From Oscillospiraceae bacterium (lineage in GTDB: Bacteria > Bacillota > Clostridia > Oscillospirales > Ruminococcaceae), in the NCBI GenBank assembly GCA_016302655.1, contig JAEDNF010000077.1, positions 1-7,360 of the forward strand: 7,360 bases of DNA, written 5' to 3'. Position 1 is the stretch's first letter. The number at the start of each line of letters is the position of its first letter. Below are positions 1 through 4,888 of the stretch, piece after piece. Under the pieces are notes generated by a model. It worked only from the letters and a program-made list of their open reading frames with translations, did not search any database and had not been told where the DNA came from. A program made the translations under genes and the position numbers.

Positions 1-12
1 TAAACTTTTACC

Positions 13-49
13 GAAAACCGTTTTCATAGGCTTAAAAGGAATGGTTTTT
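13..49 (+). terminator. Weak terminator-like hairpin
   Basis: AAAACC at 14-19 pairs with GGTTTT at 43-48. Several G-U and A-U pairs extend the stem inward (20-24 with 38-42) and outward (13 with 49). A T run ends the right arm. It may close a gene lying to the left of the window, which would fit the TAA at 1-3, but no coding frame can be assigned to so few bases. The stem is AT-rich and wobble-rich, so this is tentative. Confidence 0.3.
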
Positions 50-94
50 ATAAAAATTAAGTCCGTATATGCGTGGCTCGAATTTTGTTCATAT

Positions 95-100
95 TATAAT
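95..100 (+). promoter_or_regulatory. Possible -10 box for the 60-residue gene
   Basis: A perfect TATAAT lies in AT-rich DNA about 60 bases upstream of the start at 162. No good -35 box stands 16-18 bases before it; the best-placed hexamer (72-77, CGTGGC) does not match TTGACA. In such AT-rich DNA a lone TATAAT is weak evidence. Confidence 0.3.
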
Positions 101-161
101 ATCTGTTTTTCTGCGGATAATAATTTCGGCGGCATAAAGCCGTATATGAAAGGAGCATAAA

Positions 162-344
162 ATGGATAAAAAGCGTGAAGAGCAGGAGAAGCTCGACGAA
201 AGCACAGCAAAACAAATGAGAGTAATGAACACATCTATAAGAATGGCGGCTTTAAGAAGGTCACGGTTCGATCCCAACGGAAGTTATACCGGCGTATGCG
301 AAAATCTGTACGATGAGCCCGTACAGGACGCAGACGATTTGTAA
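162..344 (+). CDS. Small charged protein of unknown function
   Basis: Sixty residues with unknown function. A strong ribosome site, AAAGGAG at 149-155, sits six bases before the ATG, which is good evidence that the gene is translated. Residues 1-35 are rich in Lys, Arg and Glu and probably form an amphipathic helix. They are followed by a DPNGSYTG segment (37-44), one Cys (46) and a very acidic end, QDADDL (55-60). There is no signal peptide or membrane segment, so it should be cytosolic. From memory, short proteins with a GSYTG segment and a QDADDL-type end recur in Ruminococcus-like Clostridia, so it may be a conserved family; this is recollection, not a search. The charge pattern would suit a nucleic-acid or protein-binding accessory factor, but nothing shows that. 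It is the only gene between the weak hairpin at 13-49 and the inverted repeat before the kinase gene. Confidence 0.75.
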   Translation: MDKKREEQEKLDESTAKQMRVMNTSIRMAALRRSRFDPNGSYTGVCENLYDEPVQDADDL

Positions 345-363
345 AAACACTTTTACGGACTAT

Positions 364-391
364 TGAAAAGTACCTTCCGTTGTGGTATCAT
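364..391 (+). promoter_or_regulatory. Extended -10 promoter of the kinase gene
   Basis: TTGAAA (364-369) is a good -35 box. TATCAT (386-391) is a 5/6 -10 box after a 16-base spacer, with a TG at 383-384 forming an extended -10. The predicted transcript start near 398 leaves a leader of about 29 bases before the ATG at 427. The -35 and most of the spacer lie in the left arm of the inverted repeat at 364-427, so a transcript made here would lack that arm. Confidence 0.55.
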
Positions 392-412
392 TTATATAAA
401 ATAACAGAAGAC

Positions 413-420
413 GGAAGGTG
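413..420 (+). promoter_or_regulatory. Ribosome site that fixes the kinase start
   Basis: GGAAGGTG ends six bases before ATG 427. Its AGGTG part matches the anti-Shine-Dalgarno end of 16S rRNA. It overlaps the GTG at 418, so that in-frame GTG cannot be the start served by this site. Confidence 0.65.
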
Positions 421-426
421 CTTTTT

Positions 427-1356
427 ATGTCGGAATCATCACATCACATCAGAATAGTTACCCTTGACGAGCTAAACAGGCACGCAGAGAATACCGAAAA
501 ATTCATAGCGGATTCGGAAAAGCAGTATACCGCAAAAATATCCGAAGCGGCACAGCGTATAGCCGATTGCTATAAAGAAAAACCGCTGGTGCTTCTGTCG
601 GGACCGTCGGGTTCGGGAAAAACGACAACGGCATACCGCATAGCAAAACAGCTTGCAGACAAGGATATAAAATCGGTCGTAATATCTATGGACGATTATT
701 TCGTACCGGGAGCGATCCCTCCCGACAAGAACGGCAAGATCGACCTTGAAGCGCCCGAAAGAGTGGACTGCGAGCTTCTTAAAAAAGACCTGCTCACTCT
801 GACTTCGGGCGGCGAGGTTCAGCTGCCTAAGTTCGATTTTACCGACAAGTCAAGAAGTCAAGGCAACAAGATACGCTGTGACGGAAACACGGTCGTAATA
901 ATTGAGGGTATCCACGCATTGAACCCTGCCGTGACGGGCGAGCTTCACGACCACGCTACCTTTATATATGTCAGCGTGCGTACAAGAATAGCCGATGAAA
1001 AAGGCACTCTGCTCCACCCCTCAAAGATTCGTCTTATCCGCCGTCTGTCCCGTGACAAGCTGTTCAGAGGCAGGGACTATCATAGGACTATAGAGCAGTT
1101 CCCCAGCGTTCAAAGGGGCGAAAGCCTGTACATTATGCCGTATAAGCACCTTGCAGACTTTGATATCGACACCTTTTTCCCGTATGAGCTGTCGGTATAC
1201 CGCAGTGTTCTGGCAAAGCTGTGCGAAAACGACCTTGAAGAATGTATAATGCAGGTCAACCGCTACAGCGAGCTGCCTAAATTCCTCTCGCAGATAGCCC
1301 CGATACCTGCCGAAGCGGTACCCGACGATTCTCTTATCAAGGAGTTTATCGGCTGA
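427..1356 (+). CDS. Uridine kinase-like P-loop nucleoside kinase
   Basis: A 309-residue cytosolic protein of the phosphoribulokinase/uridine kinase family, which transfers the ATP gamma-phosphate to a nucleoside such as uridine or to another small hydroxyl substrate. Walker A is GPSGSGKT (59-66, Lys65). The SMDDYF segment (87-92) supplies the acidic pair, D89/D90, typical of uridine kinases. EGIHALNP (160-167) follows the central strand, and RLIRRLSRD (202-210) is the Arg-rich lid region. The conserved tail with TIEQFPSVQRGE (221-232) and YIMPYKHLADFDIDTFFPYE (235-254) matches the kinase part of a longer clostridial protein that carries an N-terminal TGS domain (about 550 residues, from memory). 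Here only about 50 helical residues precede Walker A, so the TGS part is absent. ATG 427 is chosen over GTG 418 because the ribosome site overlaps the latter. It appears to be a one-gene unit with its own promoter and a terminator-like hairpin after it. Family is secure; the exact substrate is not. Confidence 0.85.
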   Translation: MSESSHHIRIVTLDELNRHAENTEKFIADSEKQYTAKISEAAQRIADCYKEKPLVLLSGPSGSGKTTTAYRIAKQLADKDIKSVVISMDDYFVPGAIPPDKNGKIDLEAPERVDCELLKKDLLTLTSGGEVQLPKFDFTDKSRSQGNKIRCDGNTVVIIEGIHALNPAVTGELHDHATFIYVSVRTRIADEKGTLLHPSKIRLIRRLSRDKLFRGRDYHRTIEQFPSVQRGESLYIMPYKHLADFDIDTFFPYELSVYRSVLAKLCENDLEECIMQVNRYSELPKFLSQIAPIPAEAVPDDSLIKEFIG

Positions 1357-1363
1357 CTTGTGC

Positions 1364-1400
1364 AAAATCACGAATAGCCGGCTTAATCTTGGTGATTTTT
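1364..1400 (+). terminator. Terminator-like hairpin after the kinase gene
   Basis: AAAATCAC (1364-1371) is the exact reverse complement of GTGATTTT (1392-1399), and the right arm runs into a five-T tract (1396-1400). It begins eight bases after the kinase stop codon. The loop is 20 bases long and the stem is AT-rich, so efficiency is uncertain. The A tract opposite the T tract would allow it to work in both directions. Confidence 0.45.
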
Positions 1401-1422
1401 AACTAAAATTGTATCTTGTCTA

Positions 1423-1451
1423 TTTACTTTTTTGTTGATATGATGTATAAT
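1423..1451 (+). promoter_or_regulatory. Promoter of cheV
   Basis: TATAAT (1446-1451) is a perfect -10 box, and TTTACT (1423-1428) is a 4/6 -35 box with a 17-base spacer. The start of transcription is expected near 1458, giving a leader of about 33 bases. The 12 bases ending in this -10 box, ATGATGTATAAT (1440-1451), recur exactly at the glgP promoter. I see no flagellar sigma-28-type (TAAA...GCCGATAA) promoter. Confidence 0.6.
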
Positions 1452-1477
1452 AAGCTTACGCACATACAAAATGTAAC

Positions 1478-1485
1478 GGAAGGTG
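1478..1485 (+). promoter_or_regulatory. Ribosome site that fixes the cheV start
   Basis: GGAAGGTG ends five bases before ATG 1491. The ten bases ACGGAAGGTG (1476-1485) are identical to those before the kinase gene (411-420). The reading frame stays open upstream to a TTG at 1416, but that lies before the -10 box and cannot be the start of a transcript made from this promoter. Confidence 0.7.
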
Positions 1486-1490
1486 TGTTT

Positions 1491-2417
1491 ATGGCAGCTT
1501 ATAAAACAGATAACGGCACCGGCATACTGCTTGAAAGCGGTACAAACGAGCTGGAGCTTTTAGAATTTGATATATGCGGAAACTCGTACGGCATCAATAT
1601 TGCCAAAGTCCGTGAGATAATGATGGAACAGGAGCTTGTTCCCATGCCTCAGGCACCCGCAGAGATAGAGGGCGTGTTTATGCCTCGTGAGAAGCTTATC
1701 ACCGTCATCGATCTCCATAAGGTACTCGGCAAAGAAAAGCCGGCAGACGCAAGAGGACTTTTCGTGATCTGTGAGTTCAACGGTATGGATATAGGATTCC
1801 ATGTATCATCGGTACAGGGCATTCAGCGTATCGGCTGGACAGCGATAGAGAAGCCGCCGCAGGTATCCTCCGACGCCAACACAGGCATTGCAACCGGTAT
1901 AGCTAAAGTAAACGGAAAGATACTTGTTATCCTCGACTTTGAGAAGATAGTCGGCGACATCAACAAGAGCGCAGGCCTTGACCTTGCCGGTTCGGAGAAC
2001 ATCAAAGCCGACAAGATAACTTCGGAAAAGCATATTGTTATTGCCGAAGATTCGCAGTTCCTCAACAAGATGATAGTAAACAGCCTCGCCGATATCGGCT
2101 TCAAGGATATCCGTTCTTTCCAGAACGGCAAAGAGGCGTGGGATTACTTATCAAAGTTTACAAACTATGACGGCGATATCACCGAATGTGTTGCCGCTGT
2201 CATAACCGACATAGAGATGCCGCAGATGGACGGTCATCATCTTACAAAGCTCATCAAGTCCGACAGCAAGCTGAAGAAGATCCCCGTATTCCTCTTCTCT
2301 TCTCTGATAAACGAGCAGATGTATCAGAAGGGACTTTCGGTAGGCGCTGACGAACAGTTCTCAAAGCCGCAGATAGGTATGCTTATCGAGCGTCTTATGC
2401 AGATACTGAGCGAATAA
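1491..2417 (+). CDS. cheV: CheV chemotaxis adaptor (CheW domain plus receiver domain)
   Basis: A 308-residue cytosolic protein with two domains. Residues about 18-155 form a CheW-like adaptor, which links chemoreceptors to the histidine kinase CheA; ICGNSYGINIAKVREIM (28-44) is the usual opening of that domain. Residues about 180-305 form a response-regulator receiver. Its acidic pocket is E186/D187 (VIAEDSQ), the phosphate-accepting Asp is D240 in VITDIEMPQMDG, the switch Ser is S270 or S271, and the conserved Lys is K292 in SKP. In the CheV family, phosphorylation by CheA adjusts coupling and helps adaptation. All key receiver residues are present, so it should be functional. The length matches the family (about 300 residues). 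No cheA, cheW, mcp or flagellar gene adjoins it, and it has its own promoter and downstream hairpins. It implies that the organism, or a close ancestor, is motile. Confidence 0.93.
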   Translation: MAAYKTDNGTGILLESGTNELELLEFDICGNSYGINIAKVREIMMEQELVPMPQAPAEIEGVFMPREKLITVIDLHKVLGKEKPADARGLFVICEFNGMDIGFHVSSVQGIQRIGWTAIEKPPQVSSDANTGIATGIAKVNGKILVILDFEKIVGDINKSAGLDLAGSENIKADKITSEKHIVIAEDSQFLNKMIVNSLADIGFKDIRSFQNGKEAWDYLSKFTNYDGDITECVAAVITDIEMPQMDGHHLTKLIKSDSKLKKIPVFLFSSLINEQMYQKGLSVGADEQFSKPQIGMLIERLMQILSE

Positions 2418-2455
2418 TTATTGCTTATTCGCTGTTGCTTTGCAACGGCTGAATA
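2409..2455 (+). other. Mutually exclusive hairpins at the 3' end of cheV
   Basis: AGCGAATAA (2409-2417, including the stop codon) pairs perfectly with TTATTCGCT (2425-2433). The second arm can instead pair downstream: TATTC-GCTGTTGC (2426-2438) with GCAACGGC-T-GAATA (2442-2455), about 13 pairs with one bulged T and a TTT loop. Only one of the two can form at a time. T-rich but interrupted sequence follows (2456-2475). It could be a weak first terminator or a transcript-end stabiliser; its function is unknown. Confidence 0.45.
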
Positions 2456-2510
2456 TCTGATTTTCATTTTTATTCCTTACTTAAGTTTGTTTCGTTTTAT
2501 GTGAGTTAAT

Positions 2511-2540
2511 ACGGCAGGAGCTGTCCTGCCGTTCTTTTTT
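2511..2540 (+). terminator. Strong intrinsic terminator
   Basis: ACGGCAGGA (2511-2519) pairs perfectly with TCCTGCCGT (2524-2532) around a GCTG loop and is followed by TTCTTTTTT. The GC-rich nine-pair stem and T tract make this the clearest terminator in the window. It separates cheV from the next operon. Confidence 0.9.
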
Positions 2541-2551
2541 GCTGCTATGAC

Positions 2552-2580
2552 TTGAAGTTCCCCCGATAATGTGATATGAT
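2552..2580 (+). promoter_or_regulatory. Promoter of the MBL-fold/trkA operon
   Basis: TTGAAG (2552-2557) and TATGAT (2575-2580) stand 17 bases apart, and a TG at 2572-2573 makes an extended -10. It begins 12 bases after the terminator T tract. The expected start of transcription is near 2587, giving a leader of about 29 bases before the TTG at 2616. Confidence 0.65.
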
Positions 2581-2615
2581 ATAGTATATATGCACACAGA
2601 AAGGTCTGACAGAGT

Positions 2616-3452
2616 TTGAGAATAGTGTCTTTATCGGATAACGAAGCGGCTGACTCAAGGCTGTTTGCCGAAAACGGTATATGCCTGTATATCGAGCACG
2701 GCGGCAAGAAGATTCTTTTCGGCTCGGGCGCTTCTCCGCTGTTTTTAAGCAACGCAGAAAGGCTCGGCGTTCCTGCCGGCAATGCCGACGCACTGATACT
2801 GCCGATAAATCACAGTGACTGCACCGGCGGTACCGAAGCCGCAGTAAAGAAATCTCCCGGTATCAGCATATATATAAGAGAGGCGGCGGCTTGTGACTGT
2901 GCATATAAAGAAAAGCTTTTAAGGACAAGAACGGGACTGCCTCAGTCCTTTTATAAAAGCGAAAAATACAACACTCTGCGCTTTGAACGGTTTACGGAAG
3001 TCTGCAAGGACTTTTTCCTCGTCTCGCCCGACCGCACGGATAAGCCGATCGAATCGGACAGACATTTCTATATAAAAAGGCGTGGAGGGTATGTCGCCGA
3101 CGACTTTTCGGAAGAATGTTTTGCGGTATGCTTCCCAAAAAGAAGGCGGGACGGATTCGTACTGCTGACCGCCTGCTCCTACAGCGGCGTTGCCGATATG
3201 GTAAAAACCGCCGTAAGACTGTGGGACGCACCCGTGCTGTCGGTGATAGGAGGCTTCGGGCTGTGTTCGCCGTCGGGTAAGCTCTCGGTTACGGCTCATG
3301 AGGCGGAAAAAACGGCAAAAGAGCTTTCAAAGCTCGGTACAGGCAGTATTTACACCTGCCACAACACCGGCAGAAAAGGCTATGATATAATGAAAGAAAT
3401 ACTCGGCGACAGGCTTCAGTACCTGCGTGCCGGAGAGGAGCTTGAGTTTTAA
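2616..3452 (+). CDS. Metallo-beta-lactamase-fold protein with degraded metal site
   Basis: A 278-residue cytosolic protein related to the MBL-fold group often named 7,8-dihydropterin-6-methyl-4-(ribofuranosyl)aminobenzene phosphate synthase. The frame of the family is visible: a start of MKI-type (MRIVSLSDNEA), KKILFGSGASPLFLSNAERLG (31-51), the loop PINHSDCTGG (63-72), TACSYSG (185-191), VIGGFGL (210-216) and TCHNTG (247-252). In active members, as I recall them, these read DTG, SHGHYDHTGG, TGCSHPG, GGFHL and CHCTG. Compared with that, two loop His are Ile64 and Cys69, the His of CSHPG is Tyr189, and the His of GGFHL is Gly215. His66, Asp68 and His249 remain. It is thus probably a non-catalytic or altered member. 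It has ten Cys. The start is TTG, about 11 bases after AGAAAGG (2598-2604). This is a poor spacing, but no better start exists and the N-terminus fits the family. It heads an operon and overlaps the next gene by one base (TAATG). Confidence 0.7.
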   Translation: MRIVSLSDNEAADSRLFAENGICLYIEHGGKKILFGSGASPLFLSNAERLGVPAGNADALILPINHSDCTGGTEAAVKKSPGISIYIREAAACDCAYKEKLLRTRTGLPQSFYKSEKYNTLRFERFTEVCKDFFLVSPDRTDKPIESDRHFYIKRRGGYVADDFSEECFAVCFPKRRRDGFVLLTACSYSGVADMVKTAVRLWDAPVLSVIGGFGLCSPSGKLSVTAHEAEKTAKELSKLGTGSIYTCHNTGRKGYDIMKEILGDRLQYLRAGEELEF

Positions 3453-4072
3453 TGAATGTACTTGTAGTGGGTTGCGGAAAAGTAGGCTCACGCCTTGCCG
3501 CTTTGCTTGTTGAAGAAGACATGGATGTATCGATAATTGCGAGAACAACGGCAGAAGCCGAAACAATGCTCGACCCCGATTTTAAGGGCAGTCTTCTTTG
3601 CGGAGTGCCTATCGACCAGGATAATCTGAAAAAAGCCGGAATAGAAAGCTGTGATGTTGTATGTGCGGTAACAGACGACGACAACACCAATATAATGGTA
3701 GCACAGCTTGCTAAGGAGGTATACGGCGTAAAGAAGGTAATAAGCCGTATACTCGATCCCGAAAGAGGCGATATCTTCGCTCACTTCGGTCTTGAGACGG
3801 TATGCCCGACAAAGCTCACGGTAGAAGCTATCTGCTCTGCCATAAAACCCATGCTTGAGGAAAAATATATCAGCTTCGGCTCGCACACGGTGCGCTTTAC
3901 CACTATGGAGATACCCAAGGAGTTTATCGGTATGACTCCGCTTGATATCGAATACGAAGACAACGAGACTTTGTACGCTATAATCCGTGCTGACAGCACT
4001 ATGGAGATAATCAACAACTATAATGTCGTCATGAAAGAGGGCGACAAGCTGATTTTCTCAAAATCTATCTGA
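3452..4072 (+). CDS. trkA: TrkA-family potassium-transport regulator, first of a pair
   Basis: A 206-residue cytosolic protein with one RCK unit: a nucleotide-binding N domain (about 1-125) and a TrkA_C ligand domain (about 140-206). Such proteins gate TrkH/KtrB-type potassium channels in response to bound nucleotides. The Rossmann turn GCGKVG (7-12) and AVTDDDNTN (72-80) are clear. Two usual features are changed. The acidic residue that ends strand 2 and grips the ribose of NAD(H) or ATP is replaced by A30-R31, and the usual GD/GDGT turn reads GVPI (51-54). An Arg there could favour a phosphorylated ribose as in NADP(H), or binding may be lost; both are inference. The ATG overlaps the upstream TAA, and GAGAGGAG (3433-3440) lies 11 bases before it, so translation is probably coupled to the MBL-fold gene. 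No TrkH-type gene is in the window. Confidence 0.88.
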   Translation: MNVLVVGCGKVGSRLAALLVEEDMDVSIIARTTAEAETMLDPDFKGSLLCGVPIDQDNLKKAGIESCDVVCAVTDDDNTNIMVAQLAKEVYGVKKVISRILDPERGDIFAHFGLETVCPTKLTVEAICSAIKPMLEEKYISFGSHTVRFTTMEIPKEFIGMTPLDIEYEDNETLYAIIRADSTMEIINNYNVVMKEGDKLIFSKSI

Positions 4073-4086
4073 AAGAAAGGGAATAT

Positions 4087-4755
4087 ATGATGCATTCGCT
4101 GATAATAGGCGGCGGAAAGATAGGCTACTACCTCGCCAAAGTGCTGATAGAAAAGGGCTATGATGTGTCCGTCGTCGAAAAAGAAAAAGAATCCTGCCAG
4201 AAGTTCGCGAACGATCTTAACATATCGGTCATAAAAGGTGACGGAACCTGCGTCTCAACGCTTGAGCAGGCAGGAGTCGCAAGTGCCGACAGCGTTATTG
4301 CCGTTACGGGACGGGACGAGGACAACCTTGTAGCCTGCCAGCTTGCAAAACGGCTCTATCAGGTAAAAAAGACTATCGCAAAGGTAAACAATCCCAAGAA
4401 TGTTGACGCTCTTAAAAAGCTCGGCGTTGATATAGTAGTAAGCTCCACCGATAACATCACAGGCCAGCTTGAAAGGGAGATAGACAGCGGAAAGATAAAG
4501 GAACTGCTTCCGCTGGGTGCAGGAAAGGCGGCAGTATTTGAGATAGTTCTCGACGAAACCTTTACTCTTCAGGATGTACCGCTGATGGAGATGGACATAC
4601 CGCTGACGCTGAACATTATTTCGATAATCAGAAACGAAACCGAGCTTATAATCCCCCGTGGTCACACTACTCTGCAAAAGGGCGACAAGCTGATGATCCT
4701 TACAAAAACCAAGGATAAAAACGACATTTTAAAGGCTCTTAAGATAAAAAGCTGA
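4087..4755 (+). CDS. trkA: TrkA-family potassium-transport regulator, second of a pair
   Basis: A 222-residue cytosolic RCK protein, paralogous to the gene before it. The N domain has the Rossmann turn GGGKIG (8-13), the ribose-gripping E31 at the end of strand 2 (VSVVEKEKE), the intact GDGT turn (51-54) and AVTGRDEDN (72-80), so nucleotide binding looks normal. Residues about 148-222 form the TrkA_C domain. It lies 14 bases after the first trkA, with AAAGGGA at 4076-4082 before the ATG; a second ATG at 4090 would shorten it by one residue. The two products together are about as long as the two-unit TrkA of enterobacteria (about 458 residues, from memory), so they may assemble as a mixed ring on a channel encoded elsewhere. 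Last gene of the operon. Confidence 0.9.
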   Translation: MMHSLIIGGGKIGYYLAKVLIEKGYDVSVVEKEKESCQKFANDLNISVIKGDGTCVSTLEQAGVASADSVIAVTGRDEDNLVACQLAKRLYQVKKTIAKVNNPKNVDALKKLGVDIVVSSTDNITGQLEREIDSGKIKELLPLGAGKAAVFEIVLDETFTLQDVPLMEMDIPLTLNIISIIRNETELIIPRGHTTLQKGDKLMILTKTKDKNDILKALKIKS

Positions 4756-4768
4756 GCTGTATGTAACA

Positions 4769-4792
4769 GTTTCTTTGTGTATTTTAAGAAAC
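4769..4792 (+). repeat. AT-rich inverted repeat after the trkA pair
   Basis: GTTTCTT (4769-4775) is the exact reverse complement of AAGAAAC (4786-4792), with a ten-base T-rich loop. No T tract follows. It lies 13 bases after the second trkA gene and would be a weak hairpin on its own; no role is evident. Confidence 0.3.
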
Positions 4793-4819
4793 AAATATCA
4801 CTTATTAATAATTCTTGTT

Positions 4820-4875
4820 GTGAAATTGCACAAAGCTGTGTAACGGTTTTAGTGCAATTTCACCTTATTATTTAC
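4820..4875 (+). terminator. Long hairpin, probable terminator of the trkA operon
   Basis: GTGAAATTGCAC (4820-4831) is the exact reverse complement of GTGCAATTTCAC (4852-4863). Inside it, 4832-4838 can pair with 4844-4850 after one bulged A (4851), so the hairpin can be nearly complete, with a five-base loop. The stretch CTTATTATTT that follows is T-rich but interrupted. It most likely ends the trkA operon; a protein-binding repeat ahead of glgP is the alternative. Confidence 0.5.
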
Positions 4876-4888
4876 AAAATATCTGTTT

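Larger units (their letters stand above)
364..427 (+). terminator. Long inverted repeat, terminator-like, covering the kinase ribosome site
   Basis: ACCTTCCGT (372-380) is the exact reverse complement of ACGGAAGGT (411-419). In RNA the pairing runs on without interruption: 371-420 (U-G), 370-421, four A-U pairs 366-369 with 422-425, 365-426 (G-U) and 364-427. That gives about 17 pairs around a loop of about 30 bases. The right arm contains GGAAGGTG, the ribosome site of the kinase, and ends in TTTTT immediately before its ATG. A transcript entering from the upstream gene could therefore form a terminator-like or site-blocking hairpin. The structure is seen directly; the role is inferred. Confidence 0.5.

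Noticed and set aside
63..148. Direct repeat CCGTATATG at 63-71 and 140-148
   Set aside because: It is nine bases, AT-rich and only two copies, with no flanking similarity; chance is a sufficient explanation.
89..277. 62-residue minus-strand open frame with a hydrophobic start
   Set aside because: It overlaps the 60-residue gene, which has a perfect ribosome site, whereas I see no comparable site for the minus-strand frame.
418..426. GTG start for the kinase gene three codons earlier
   Set aside because: The GTG is part of the GGAAGGTG ribosome site that serves ATG 427.
1376..1383. Palindrome AGCCGGCT between the kinase gene and cheV
   Set aside because: An eight-base perfect palindrome lies within the loop of the terminator-like hairpin. 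Its arms have no spacer, so it cannot form a hairpin itself, and as a protein site it is too short to support.
1416..1490. Longer CheV starting at TTG 1416
   Set aside because: That TTG lies upstream of the promoter -35/-10 boxes; the added 25 residues do not resemble CheV, and ATG 1491 has a good ribosome site.
3289..3690. 133-residue minus-strand open frame across the MBL-fold/trkA junction
   Set aside because: It opposes two well-supported genes and is low in recognisable motifs. The Ser/Leu-rich translation is typical of an antisense shadow.
4255..4677. 140-residue minus-strand open frame inside the second trkA
   Set aside because: It is antisense to a clear TrkA protein and has no domain, promoter or ribosome site of its own.
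4762..4849. Near-direct repeat TGTAACAGTTT (4762-4772) and TGTAACGGTTT (4839-4849)
   Set aside because: It is eleven bases with one mismatch in AT-rich intergenic DNA. The second copy is explained as part of the hairpin loop, and no third copy is seen.
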